From positions 1 to 64,000 of the forward strand of contig JADZEM010000019.1 of NCBI GenBank assembly GCA_020850535.1: DNA of 64,000 nucleotides, read 5' to 3'. Position 1 is the first letter of the stretch. Each line of letters opens with the position of its first letter. Source of the stretch: Chloroflexota bacterium (GTDB lineage: Bacteria; Chloroflexota; UBA6077; JACCZL01). The notes below the pieces were generated by a model, which did no database searches, was not told the DNA's origin, and worked only from the letters and a program-made list of their open reading frames with translations. Shown piece after piece: positions 34,653 to 42,886 of the stretch. Position numbers and translations under genes: made by a program.

Positions 34653-35789
34653 TCAGATGGGCAGGCCGCCCCGCACGCCCCAGGTTCTCGGGTCGGGCAT
34701 CTCGACCCCCACGAACCGTAGCGGATCGAATGGCGCGGTCGGTACTTTCGGGGTCTGGCCGGTGACGAGGTCGGCCAGCAGCTCGGCGCTGGCCGGGGCC
34801 GGGGCGATGCCGCTCGGGCCGTGCCCGGTCGCGAAATACAACCCCTTGACTGCGCCTGCGCCGATGCTCGGCCGGCTGTCCAGCGAGTTCGGTCGGAAGC
34901 CGGTCCAGATCTCGACAATCGGGGCGTCGGCCAGGGCCGGGACCATGTTGATGGCCTCGGAGAGCAGCCAGTGCACGCCGCCCGCCGTGAACGAGCTGTT
35001 GTAGCCGGTGTACTTGCGCGTCGCGCCGACGACCAGCCGCCCGTCGGCCCGCGGTACGAGGTACGGGTCCGGCACCTTGGTCACCACCCGCTTCAGGCCG
35101 ATGGCGCTCTGGTCGAGCGCCAGGATCTCGCCTCGCTGCGGCACGACCGGGATGACCGGGTCGCAGCCGGGGATCTGGCGCGACCAGCTTCCCGCCGCGT
35201 TCACCACGACCGGGGCCAGGATGTCCCCTTCGAGGGTCCGTACGCCGCGTACTGCGTCGCCGTCGCGCAGGATCTCGGTGACCGCCGCGCCGTAGACCAG
35301 CCTGACGCCCGCGCGGCGCACCGCGACTTCGAGCGCCCGGCACAGTCGTCGATTGTCGATCTGGCCGCCCGGGCGGATCAGCCCACCGATGACGTTCGGC
35401 CCGAGCACCGGCTCGGCCTCTCCGAGGGCCGCCCCTTCGAGAAAGACCGCGTCAGGCTCGGTGGCGGCGGCAGCCCGCAGCTCACGGGCATGCTCCTCGG
35501 TGAAGGCCGGGATGATGTCACCCGGGTGCGTCATCTCCGGGTCGATGTCGGTCTCCTCCTTGAGGTCCGCCACGAGGCTCGGGTAGAGGGCCTCGCTGCG
35601 CCGCTTCAGAGCGGCCTCAGGGCTGGCATCCCGCGGGTGCGAGGCGTTGAGAATGCCCGCCGAGGCCCACGAGGCCTGCCGGCCCGGCTGATCGCGCTCG
35701 ACCAGCGTCACATCAAGGCCGCGCTTCCGCAGCTCGCGCGCGCTGAGCAGCCCGATCACTCCCCCACCGATGACGATCGCGTCAGGCAT
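34653..35789 (-). CDS. FAD-dependent oxidoreductase, glycine oxidase (ThiO)-like
   Basis: A 378-residue amino-acid oxidase of the DadA/ThiO family. The N-terminal Rossmann motif is DAIVIGGGVIGLLSARELRKRG. WASAGILNASHPRDASP follows as in glycine oxidases, then VVNAAGSWSRQIPG, PQRGEILAL, and the second nucleotide-binding part KGLYFATGHGPSGIAPAPASAELLADL. GGAGGAG precedes the ATG at 35789 by 5 bases. In thiamine synthesis ThiO makes the imino-glycine for the thiazole ring, but no other thi gene is present; the neighbours downstream are cofD and cofC. Sarcosine or another small amine is therefore an alternative substrate. Confidence 0.88.
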   Translation of the reverse strand: MPDAIVIGGGVIGLLSARELRKRGLDVTLVERDQPGRQASWASAGILNASHPRDASPEAALKRRSEALYPSLVADLKEETDIDPEMTHPGDIIPAFTEEHARELRAAAATEPDAVFLEGAALGEAEPVLGPNVIGGLIRPGGQIDNRRLCRALEVAVRRAGVRLVYGAAVTEILRDGDAVRGVRTLEGDILAPVVVNAAGSWSRQIPGCDPVIPVVPQRGEILALDQSAIGLKRVVTKVPDPYLVPRADGRLVVGATRKYTGYNSSFTAGGVHWLLSEAINMVPALADAPIVEIWTGFRPNSLDSRPSIGAGAVKGLYFATGHGPSGIAPAPASAELLADLVTGQTPKVPTAPFDPLRFVGVEMPDPRTWGVRGGLPI

Positions 35790-35873
35790 CCGACTCCTCC
35801 GTGCGGCCCGCGTCCACCGCAAGCCCCGTCACCGGAATCGTAGCCCGGGCAGGCAGGTCAGCGCGGCGTTGGT

Positions 35874-36395
35874 TCAGCCGCGATGCTTGTCTGACTCGTC
35901 CACCTGCACCAGCCAGCGCATCGCGCGCAGGCGAGCATCGATCTGCGCGCCAAGATACTCGTGGGCGCGCCGCAGCCGCTCAATGGACGTTCGCAACTCC
36001 TGCATCGTCAGCGGTCTGTGGCCGCCGCTCAGCAGCTCGGTGTCGGCGTTGGTGGGCGGATACGGCGGGATGCAGATGAACAGTACCTCGGCCGGCGCGT
36101 CCCCGTCATTGCGAAACGACAGGGTCGAGGCGGGCGGCGTCACGATAGCCTCGCCGGGGCCAAGCTCGCGCTCGACGTGCTGAGCATCCCCCGTCGTGCG
36201 CTGCAGCACCGTCACGCGCCCGGCCACAACGTAGGTGACCTGCTCCAGTCCGTAGTGGAGGTGGACCGAGTAGTCACGTTCGCGCGGCGGGATGATCCCG
36301 ACGACCACGCTGGTCAGCTCCGAGTCGGCGCCCCGGATCGGCCGGATAGTGATGCCATCCGGTGCGAGAAACTCCCCTGGCCCCAACGCCGTCAC
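35874..36395 (-). CDS. cupin-domain protein
   Basis: A 173-residue single-domain cupin. The barrel motif 1 is HLHYGLEQVTYVVAGRVTV, containing two His and a Glu, and motif 2 is PGEAIVTPPASTLSFRNDGDAPAEVLF. In motif 2 the usual metal-binding His is replaced by a Ser/Thr, so the metal site may be incomplete. The C-terminal 50 residues form a charged helix (MQELRTSIERLRRAHEYLGAQIDARLRAM) likely used for oligomerisation. The function of such lone cupins varies (sugar isomerases, small dioxygenases, regulators), and context does not decide. It is divergent from the carboxymuconolactone-decarboxylase-like gene across 89 bp. Confidence 0.85.
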   Translation of the reverse strand: MTALGPGEFLAPDGITIRPIRGADSELTSVVVGIIPPRERDYSVHLHYGLEQVTYVVAGRVTVLQRTTGDAQHVERELGPGEAIVTPPASTLSFRNDGDAPAEVLFICIPPYPPTNADTELLSGGHRPLTMQELRTSIERLRRAHEYLGAQIDARLRAMRWLVQVDESDKHRG

Positions 36396-36484
36396 CTGTC
36401 TGCCTCCTGCTGCCGTACCGCTCGACTATGCTTGACGGTCGTGGAGCAGGGCAACCGCCGGACGGTGGCGCAGAGGGGGAGTCG

Positions 36485-36901
36485 ATGAGCGACGAGCAGG
36501 AGCGGTACGAGCGCGGCCGGGCCGTGATTCTGGACATCTGGGGCGAGGACGAGGGCAGCGCCATCCTCGGGCGCTGGCACGATCTCTCGCCGGACCTCGA
36601 ACGGCAGATCGTGGAGTACATGTTCGGGGATCGCTGGGCGCTGGCGACCCCGGACCGCAAGACGCGCAGCATCGTGCACGTCGCGACGCTCACCGCGCTG
36701 CACCGCCCGACCCAGCTTCGGGTCCACCTGCGCGGCGCGCTCAAGAACGGCGCGACCGAGCGCGAGATCGTGGAGACGATCCTCCAGGTCGGGCTGCTGG
36801 CCGGCTTCCCGACCTCGTGGGACGCACTGGCGGTCTGCAACGAGGTGTTCGCGGAGTGGCGGCGCGAGATGCAAGCGGACGGCGCCTCGCGAAGCTGGTA
36901 A
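36485..36901 (+). CDS. carboxymuconolactone decarboxylase / AhpD-like protein
   Basis: A 138-residue helical protein of the CMD family. RIVHVA-type features are seen as KTRSIVHVATLTALHRPTQLRVHLRGALKNGATEREIVETILQVGLLAGFPTSWDAL, which is diagnostic. The CXXC of AhpD peroxidase partners is absent, so this belongs to the decarboxylase-like group without the thiol pair. GGGGGAG lies just before the ATG and TATGCT about 55 bases upstream. It may act on a gamma-carboxylactone, but the neighbours show no protocatechuate pathway. The 3' end is 31 bp from the family 2 repeat copy 3. Confidence 0.88.
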   Translation: MSDEQERYERGRAVILDIWGEDEGSAILGRWHDLSPDLERQIVEYMFGDRWALATPDRKTRSIVHVATLTALHRPTQLRVHLRGALKNGATEREIVETILQVGLLAGFPTSWDALAVCNEVFAEWRREMQADGASRSW

Positions 36902-36932
36902 CTCCACCACGCAGAAAGGCGGCGTCATACCG

Positions 36933-37037
36933 GTCATCCCGAGCGGAGCGAGCGTGCGAGCGCAGTCAAGGGATCCTCCTCACGCCACAGAAGGAGAAGA
37001 TCCCTCTCTGCTCGTTCCTCGCCGCGGTCGGGATGAC
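36933..37037 (+). repeat. short inverted-repeat element, family 2, copy 3
   Basis: A 105-bp unit bounded by GTCATCCCGAGC and GGTCGGGATGAC, with inner arms GGGATCCTCCTC and GAGAAGATCCC. It is close to the reverse complement of copy 2. A further TCGGGATGAC terminus lies at 37088-37097, and the left flank (36903-36932) is shared with 21930-21980. Confidence 0.8.
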
Positions 37038-37128
37038 GAGCGGGTGTGCTCGTGCCCTGCGTAGCTTGCCCTGAGCGTGCCGAATGGGGTCGGGATGACA
37101 CACCCCTCACATCCAGCATGGCAACGTA

Positions 37129-38889
37129 CTAGCCGACGCGTTGGGCGCGGGCGCGCCGCTCGGCGAGGTAGGCGGCGAACCGGTCGCGGCTCATGGTGTT
37201 GAGCACATCGTCCGGGCCGAGCCACGCGCGCCGCGCCGTGCCGATGCCGAACGTGCCCATCTGGAGCTGCCGGACGGCGTGCGCGTCCGTGCTGATCGTG
37301 AAGCGCGCGCCGGCCAGCTTCGCGCGGTGGGCCGATGCGCCGTCCAGGTCCATCCGCTCGGGCTGGCTGTTGATCTCCAGCGCCGTGCCCTGCTCGACCG
37401 CCGTCGCGATGACGGCGTCCATGTCCACGGCGTACGGCTCGCGCGAGCCAACCAGCCGGCCGTGTGGGTGATTCAGCGTCACGACCCACGGATTGCGGAT
37501 CGCCTGCTGAATGCGCGCCGTCATGACGTCCCGATCCTGATTCATGGCGCTGTGGATCGAGGCCGACACGTAGTCGAAGATGGCGAGGGTGGCGTCCTCG
37601 TAGTCGAGCGCGCCATCCCGCTTGATGTCCATCTCGGTCCCGTGGAAGATCCGGAACGGTGCGAGCTGCTGGTTGAGGGCATCCAGCACGGTACGCTGCT
37701 CGGCCACCCGCTCCTCGGTCAGGCCGCGCGCCACGCCGAGCGACTTGCTGTGGTCGGTGAGCGCGATGTACTCGTGGCCGAGCGCGCGGGCCGCCAGCGC
37801 CATCGCCTCGATGGTCGCGCCGCCGTCTGACCAGTCGCTGTGAACGTGCAGGTCGCCACGCAGGTCGGCCAGCTCGATCAGGCGCGGCAGGCTGCGCCGC
37901 TGCGCCAGCTCGATCTCGCCCCGGTCCTCGCGCAGCTCGGGCGGGATCGGCTGGAGGCCGAGCGCCTCATAGATGGCGTCTTCCGACGCGCCCCTGAGAT
38001 TTGTCGGGTACGGCCCGGTGTCCAGGCCACGCTCGTCGAGCCGCCAGCCGCGTTCAACTGCCAGCGCCTGGAGCCGCCGCACGTGGGCCGGCGACCCCGT
38101 GTGCCAGAGCAGGGCCGCGCCGTAGGCGGCCGGCTCGACCACCCGCACATCGACCCGCACGCCGCGCCGGACCTCGATCTCGGCGCACCAGGGGCCGCCT
38201 TCGACCACCTCCCGCACCTGCCCCAGTCCGTGCACGAAGGTCCGCACGTCGTCCGGGCGCGCCGAGGCGACCAGCAGGTTGACGTTGCCGATGGTGTCCG
38301 CCATGCGCCGCACGCTGCCGACCACGGATGCCTGCGACACGGCCGGGCACTCCAGCAACTGGGCCGTCAGCTCCGTGCCGATCTCCAGCGTCAGCCCGAT
38401 CTGGTGGCGGCCGGAGCGCTGCTTCAGCCGCTCCAGCTCGGCGAGGATCCGCTCCTCGGTGCGTGCGCCCAGACCCGCGACATCGCGCAGCTTGCCCTCG
38501 CGGGCGGCGGTCTCAAGCTCGGCCAGGCTCTGCACGCCGACGTTGTCATAGATCAAGCGCGCCGTGCGCGGCCCGAGTCCCGGCACCGTCAGAAGCGTCG
38601 CCACGCCTGACGGGACATCCGCCCGCAGCTTCTCGATGTAGCCGAGCTTGCCGGTATCCAGGAACTCGCCGATCTTCTGGGCCAGGGCCGGGCCGACGCC
38701 CTGAATCGAACGCAGCTTGCCCTCGGCATGAATCGATTCGATAGACTCGCGCAGCCCCTCGATGCGCCGTCCGGCCGAGCGGTAGGCGTTGACGCGGAAA
38801 CTCTGCTCGCCCTTGATCTCGAGCAGATCGCCGATCTCTTCGAGCAGTCGGGCGACATCGGCGTTGCGGCTGCGCGGTGGCTGGCTCAT
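37129..38889 (-). CDS. PolX-family DNA polymerase/PHP protein with altered polymerase site
   Basis: A 586-residue protein of the bacterial PolX layout. Residues 1-75 form the 8-kDa-like N-terminal domain (NADVARLLEEIGDLLEIKGE), two helix-hairpin-helix regions follow (IQGVGPALAQKIG, VPGLGPRTARLIY), then the nucleotidyltransferase palm and a C-terminal PHP phosphoesterase domain. In the palm the conserved GDIDLL-type motif reads GNVNLL, so the first two metal-binding aspartates are Asn (residues 202 and 204, codons AAC at 38284-38286 and 38278-38280), while the third (RVDVRVV) remains. PHP metal motifs are intact: DLHVHSDWSDG, ALTDHSKS, HGTEMDIK, NHPHGR and STDAHA. Polymerase activity is therefore doubtful and a nuclease/phosphatase role likely. 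Confidence 0.92.
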   Translation of the reverse strand: MSQPPRSRNADVARLLEEIGDLLEIKGEQSFRVNAYRSAGRRIEGLRESIESIHAEGKLRSIQGVGPALAQKIGEFLDTGKLGYIEKLRADVPSGVATLLTVPGLGPRTARLIYDNVGVQSLAELETAAREGKLRDVAGLGARTEERILAELERLKQRSGRHQIGLTLEIGTELTAQLLECPAVSQASVVGSVRRMADTIGNVNLLVASARPDDVRTFVHGLGQVREVVEGGPWCAEIEVRRGVRVDVRVVEPAAYGAALLWHTGSPAHVRRLQALAVERGWRLDERGLDTGPYPTNLRGASEDAIYEALGLQPIPPELREDRGEIELAQRRSLPRLIELADLRGDLHVHSDWSDGGATIEAMALAARALGHEYIALTDHSKSLGVARGLTEERVAEQRTVLDALNQQLAPFRIFHGTEMDIKRDGALDYEDATLAIFDYVSASIHSAMNQDRDVMTARIQQAIRNPWVVTLNHPHGRLVGSREPYAVDMDAVIATAVEQGTALEINSQPERMDLDGASAHRAKLAGARFTISTDAHAVRQLQMGTFGIGTARRAWLGPDDVLNTMSRDRFAAYLAERRARAQRVG

Positions 38890-38993
38890 GCTCTGACTAT
38901 GGGCCAGCGCACGGCGGCCGGGCAACTTCCCGAGCGCCGGAGGAAATACGGAGGGTGGGTCGGCGGTCAGAACTCCGGTATCCTGAACGCGCC

Positions 38994-40316
38994 ATGCCTG
39001 AGCGCACCTCTCGTCCGCCGATCTCCAGCCGGTCTGCGTGGCGTCACGTCGCGGCGACGCTCGCCATCTTCCTGGCGTCGCTCGGCGGGCTAGGCTGGGA
39101 AGCGTCCGTGGCCGGCTTCGAGGCCGACGAGGCGGACTACGTCGCCACGAGCCGCTATTTCGGCTACCTCTTTCTCCAGCGAGACGTCACCCGCAAGGAG
39201 TGGGACGGCAACCACTGGACCCGCACCCAGCCGCCGCTGACCCGGTACATCGTCGGCGCGTGGCTGACCGCCTACGGCTACGACCTGGAGAAGATGAACC
39301 AGCCGTACGTCTCGACGGCCAGCAGCTTCGAGATCAACCGCCAGAAGGGGCGCGTCCCGACCGACGAAGTGCTGGCCCGCAGCCGCCAGCCGATGGTGCT
39401 GCTGGGGGCGGCAGCTATCGCGCTGCTCTACCCGCTCGGGCTGCTGCTCGGCGGGTCGCTGGCCGGCGCTGCCGCGGCGGCGCTGGCGCTGACCAGCCCG
39501 TTCCTGCGCTACACGCTGGTGCACACCTGGGCCGAAGCGCCATTGGCCTGCTTCCTGCTGCTGGCGGCGATCCTGGCAGCCACCGGCCTCCGCCGCCTGC
39601 TCGACGGCCGGGCCAGCCCGCTCGGCTGGGGCATCGGGCTGGGCGTGGCGCTCGGGCTGGCCTCGGCCACCAAGCTGACGGGGCTGGTCGGCATCCCCAT
39701 CGTGCTCGGGGTGGCCGGCCTCATGGCGACGCTCGCGTGGCGGGCTGGCGAGCGAGCCAGGGCGCGGCGACTGATCGTCTGGGCCGGTCTGGCGACGGTG
39801 GTCGCGCTGGCGCTGGTGGTGATCGTCAACCCGTTCCTCTGGCGCGGGCCGGTAGCCGGCCTCGCCAGCATGGTCGAGCAGCGCCGCGACGAGATGACGT
39901 TCCAGCAGGAGCAGTGGCCGGAGTTCGCCGTCCTCAGCGTGGCCGAGCGGCCCTGGCTGATGGCGGTCGGCCTGACGCGCATCGGTCCGTGGGGCGACCT
40001 GCCCGCCGTGGCCGCTGCCCTCGGACTGGGGCTGGCAGCGTTCGGACTGTGGTCGGTGCGCCGTCGGCTGACGGCTGCTCGGCCGGAGCCGGCCACGTTG
40101 ATGCTGCTGGCGTGGCTGGGCGGCTACGCCGTGGCGATCTTCGGCGGCCTGGGCCTGAGCTACCCGCGCTACTTCCTGCCGGCCTGCATCCTGCTGCTGC
40201 CGCTGATCGGCGCGGGGGCCGCCGCGCTGGTGACGGCTGTCGCATCCGCCGTTCGTGGCGCGCGGGCGACGGCCGGCCCATCAGTCAGCGCGGCTTCGTC
40301 AGCCCGTTCTCGCTGA
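38994..40316 (+). CDS. PMT-type membrane glycosyltransferase-like protein
   Basis: A 440-residue polytopic membrane protein of the PMT_2/GT39 class. The first helix leads to AGFEADEADYVATSRYFGYLF, with the acidic pair typical of the catalytic loop, and TRTQPPLTRYIVGAWLTAYGYDL, the QPPL motif equivalent to KPPL. Around ten hydrophobic helices follow, ending near residue 425. The protein would transfer a sugar from a polyprenyl-phosphate donor to an outer acceptor; neither is known. The ATG lacks a ribosome site but has TATCCT 9 bases before it, so it may be leaderless. The last 32 bp overlap the convergent SGNH gene tail to tail. Confidence 0.85.
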   Translation: MPERTSRPPISSRSAWRHVAATLAIFLASLGGLGWEASVAGFEADEADYVATSRYFGYLFLQRDVTRKEWDGNHWTRTQPPLTRYIVGAWLTAYGYDLEKMNQPYVSTASSFEINRQKGRVPTDEVLARSRQPMVLLGAAAIALLYPLGLLLGGSLAGAAAAALALTSPFLRYTLVHTWAEAPLACFLLLAAILAATGLRRLLDGRASPLGWGIGLGVALGLASATKLTGLVGIPIVLGVAGLMATLAWRAGERARARRLIVWAGLATVVALALVVIVNPFLWRGPVAGLASMVEQRRDEMTFQQEQWPEFAVLSVAERPWLMAVGLTRIGPWGDLPAVAAALGLGLAAFGLWSVRRRLTAARPEPATLMLLAWLGGYAVAIFGGLGLSYPRYFLPACILLLPLIGAGAAALVTAVASAVRGARATAGPSVSAASSARSR

Positions 40317-41499
40317 GGAACTGATACAGCTCGTCGGCCGCCACGGCGTGCCCTGCCGCCGTCCAGTGGGCGTTCTGCCGGAAGTACAGCCGCTCCTTGA
40401 CGCGGTTGTCGGCCCGCCGCATGTCCTGGAGGAGATCCAACGCCAACAGGTTGCTGTGGTCCGTGATCTGCGCCAGCGTCCCATGGGGATCCTCGAAGCC
40501 CGGCTTGATGTCGTCGCCGGACTCACCGTCCTCCTCGTCGTCGGTCTCACGGACGGCCGTCCCGCCGCGCTGGGCCACCGCCGTGGCCGACGGCACCACC
40601 ATCACGACGAATCGCGCACCCTGGCTCTCCGACACGTCGCGCATGCGGTCCAGCAGGTTCTCGCTGATGGCCCAGGCCTCCTGCGCCTCCTCCAGCGTGC
40701 GCGGCGCGCGCCGGTCCCCGGACGCCGAGCCGCCGTCGTCGCCCCACCAGGGCAGCTTCGCCAGCACGCCCGACTCGAACACGGTGTACAGCTCGGACTT
40801 TCGCAGGATGCGGCGCGGTCCGTCGAAGGCGTCGGCCCCGCGCAGCGCCAGGTCCGCCTGCACGGCGTTCTGGAGCGTGGCGACACGCCGGTAATTGTCC
40901 GAGATGTCGTTGCCGAGATAGACCGCCACGATGACCACGTCGGGCTTGAACCTGACGCCTTCCTTGGTCAGGTAGACGGCTTCGTTGGCGGTGGCCCAGC
41001 CGTTCGAGCCGGCGTTCAGCACGCGGTACGTCAGGCCCGGCTGCTCGGCGTTCAGGCGGTCTTCCAGCCGCTGAGCGAACGTCTCGTCCTGGTTGACCTG
41101 CTCGGCGAACGTGAACGAATCGCCCGTCACCAGAATGCGATACTCGCCGGGCGGCTTCGGGTAGTCGATCTCCGCGCCACGCAGTCCCTTCGAGTTGACC
41201 TCGATCCACGAGGTGTACTCCGATGTCTTCTTCCAGCCTGAGCCGGGCCGGTTGCGCCGCCCGAACTCGGGGTGGGCCTCGGCAAAGCTGACCGTCTGGT
41301 AGTCGCCGGGCAGGATCGCGCCGGCGACGCGCAGCACGCCCTCAGCCAGCAGCAGCGGCAACACGATCCCCAGCACGACCAGGAGCAGGCGTGCCGCCAG
41401 CGACGGCGAGCGGCGGCCTTCGCGCCCCCGTGACGTCGCTGGAATCTTCGCGTCCGTTGCCGTCTTCCCAGCCGAGCCGAGGGCTGCTTCCCGTGCCAT
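40285..41499 (-). CDS. SGNH/GDSL hydrolase-like protein, membrane anchored
   Basis: A 404-residue protein with a cytoplasmic tail, one membrane helix (LLLVVLGIVLPLLLAEGVLRV, about residues 36-58) and an extracytoplasmic SGNH hydrolase domain. Catalytic blocks are GDSFTFAE (Ser), NAGSNGWAT (Gly/Asn region), GNDISDN (Asn) and NAHWTAAGH (Asp-free His block, with His). It resembles AlgX/DltD-like or acetyltransferase-partner SGNH domains that act on cell-surface sugars. An insertion rich in Asp/Glu (ETDDEEDGESGDD) lies before the last third. The neighbouring glycosyltransferase overlapping it at the 3' end suggests an envelope-glycan role, which remains inference. Confidence 0.87.
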   Translation of the reverse strand: MAREAALGSAGKTATDAKIPATSRGREGRRSPSLAARLLLVVLGIVLPLLLAEGVLRVAGAILPGDYQTVSFAEAHPEFGRRNRPGSGWKKTSEYTSWIEVNSKGLRGAEIDYPKPPGEYRILVTGDSFTFAEQVNQDETFAQRLEDRLNAEQPGLTYRVLNAGSNGWATANEAVYLTKEGVRFKPDVVIVAVYLGNDISDNYRRVATLQNAVQADLALRGADAFDGPRRILRKSELYTVFESGVLAKLPWWGDDGGSASGDRRAPRTLEEAQEAWAISENLLDRMRDVSESQGARFVVMVVPSATAVAQRGGTAVRETDDEEDGESGDDIKPGFEDPHGTLAQITDHSNLLALDLLQDMRRADNRVKERLYFRQNAHWTAAGHAVAADELYQFLSENGLTKPR

Positions 41500-41659
41500 A
41501 TCGCTCCAACTCTCCGTGATGGCGCTCAGGCCGAGTATACGGATGCCCGCTCGGCGCGGCCAAACAACAGGGCCGCCCGGCCCGACGCTCGTGACCACCG
41601 GGAGCCGTCCCTCCCGGCACGGACATCGCCCCGACGATCCGTGGTACCCTCGCCACGCC

Positions 41660-42886
41660 ATGTACGAAGGGTGGAAGCGCAACCTCTACGTCGTCTGGTT
41701 TGCAACGTTTGCGAGCCTGACAGGCGGCAGCCTCGTCCAGCCGTTCCTGCCGCTGTTCATCAACCGCGACCTCGGGATCTCCGATCCTGGAACGGCGGCG
41801 ATCTGGTTCGGGCTGGCCGTCAGCGGCGGCGGCGTGGCCCAGGCCGTGATGGCTCCGATCTGGGGCATCCTGGCGGACCGCCACGGGCGCAAAGCGATGC
41901 TGGTGCGGGCGCAGTTCGCCATCGGCGCGGCCAACGCGATGCTCGCGGCCGTTGCCTCGCCCTGGCAGCTGGTGACGCTTCGCGTCGTCCAGGGCACGTT
42001 CTCGGGCGTCGTTGGGGCATCGCGCGCGCTGGTGGCCGGCAGCGTCCCCCGCGACAAAGTCCCCTACGCGATGGGTGTGATCCAGTCGGCGATCTTCATG
42101 GGCCAGACGCTCGGGCCGACCATCGGCGGCATCCTCGGCAGCACCATCGGCTTCCGGGCGTCGTTCTTCACGACCGCCGCCATCAACATCGTCGCGGGCA
42201 CCCTGGCGTACTTCTACGTCAAGGACATCGCGCGGGGTGACGGCGGCGGCAAGCGCGCCGCCCAGAAGGTCAGTCTTCAGGACCTGCTGCGCTCCCGGCC
42301 GCTGACGCTGCTGGTGATCGTGTTCTTTCTGACCAGCGTCGGCAACATGCTCTCGCGGCCGTTGCTGCCGCTGCTGCTGCTGGAGATCGATCCGCTGCAC
42401 GACGTCGCGTTCACGTCGGGTCTGGCGTTCTCGGTGCTCGGCATCTCCGGCACCATCGCCTCGGTGGCCTCGTCACGGGGGACCAGCCGGATCGGGCTGC
42501 GGACACTGGTGGTCGTCTCGGCGCTGTTCTCCGGCGCGTCGACATACTTCGTCGGGCAGGCGTCGTCGCCCGAGATGGTGCTCGCCGGCCTGTTCGTCGG
42601 CGGCCTGGCGCAGGGCACCCTCGCCTCGTCCTCGACGGCCCTGATCAGCCTGTTCGCACCGGCCAGCAGACAGGGTACCGCCTTCGGGATCCTGACCTCG
42701 GCACAATCCCTGGCGATGGGAGCTGGCCCACTCTCGGGCGGCCTGATCGCCAACGCCTTCGGCCTGCGGACGCCGTTCGCAACGTCCGGCGTGATCATGC
42801 TGGCGGGCGTGCTGCTGGTGCTGTTCGTGCCAGCCCCGCCGACGTTCACGGACAGCGAAGCCGACGCGGAGGCCGTATCCTCATGA
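41660..42886 (+). CDS. MFS transporter (multidrug-efflux-like)
   Basis: A 408-residue major facilitator with 12 predicted helices. It starts MYEGWKRNLYVVWFATFASLTGGSLVQPFLPLFI. Signature A is present as GILADRHGRKAMLVRAQ, and RVVQGTFSGVVGASRALVAGSVPRDKVPYAMGVIQSAIFMGQTLGPTIGG matches the drug-efflux antiporter motif C region. The substrate is unknown. The ATG has no ribosome site; TACCCT ends 9 bases before it, suggesting a leaderless transcript. Its stop overlaps the next start by 4 bp (ATGA), so the transporter and the phosphodiesterase are translationally coupled and may serve one pathway. Confidence 0.92.
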   Translation: MYEGWKRNLYVVWFATFASLTGGSLVQPFLPLFINRDLGISDPGTAAIWFGLAVSGGGVAQAVMAPIWGILADRHGRKAMLVRAQFAIGAANAMLAAVASPWQLVTLRVVQGTFSGVVGASRALVAGSVPRDKVPYAMGVIQSAIFMGQTLGPTIGGILGSTIGFRASFFTTAAINIVAGTLAYFYVKDIARGDGGGKRAAQKVSLQDLLRSRPLTLLVIVFFLTSVGNMLSRPLLPLLLLEIDPLHDVAFTSGLAFSVLGISGTIASVASSRGTSRIGLRTLVVVSALFSGASTYFVGQASSPEMVLAGLFVGGLAQGTLASSSTALISLFAPASRQGTAFGILTSAQSLAMGAGPLSGGLIANAFGLRTPFATSGVIMLAGVLLVLFVPAPPTFTDSEADAEAVSS

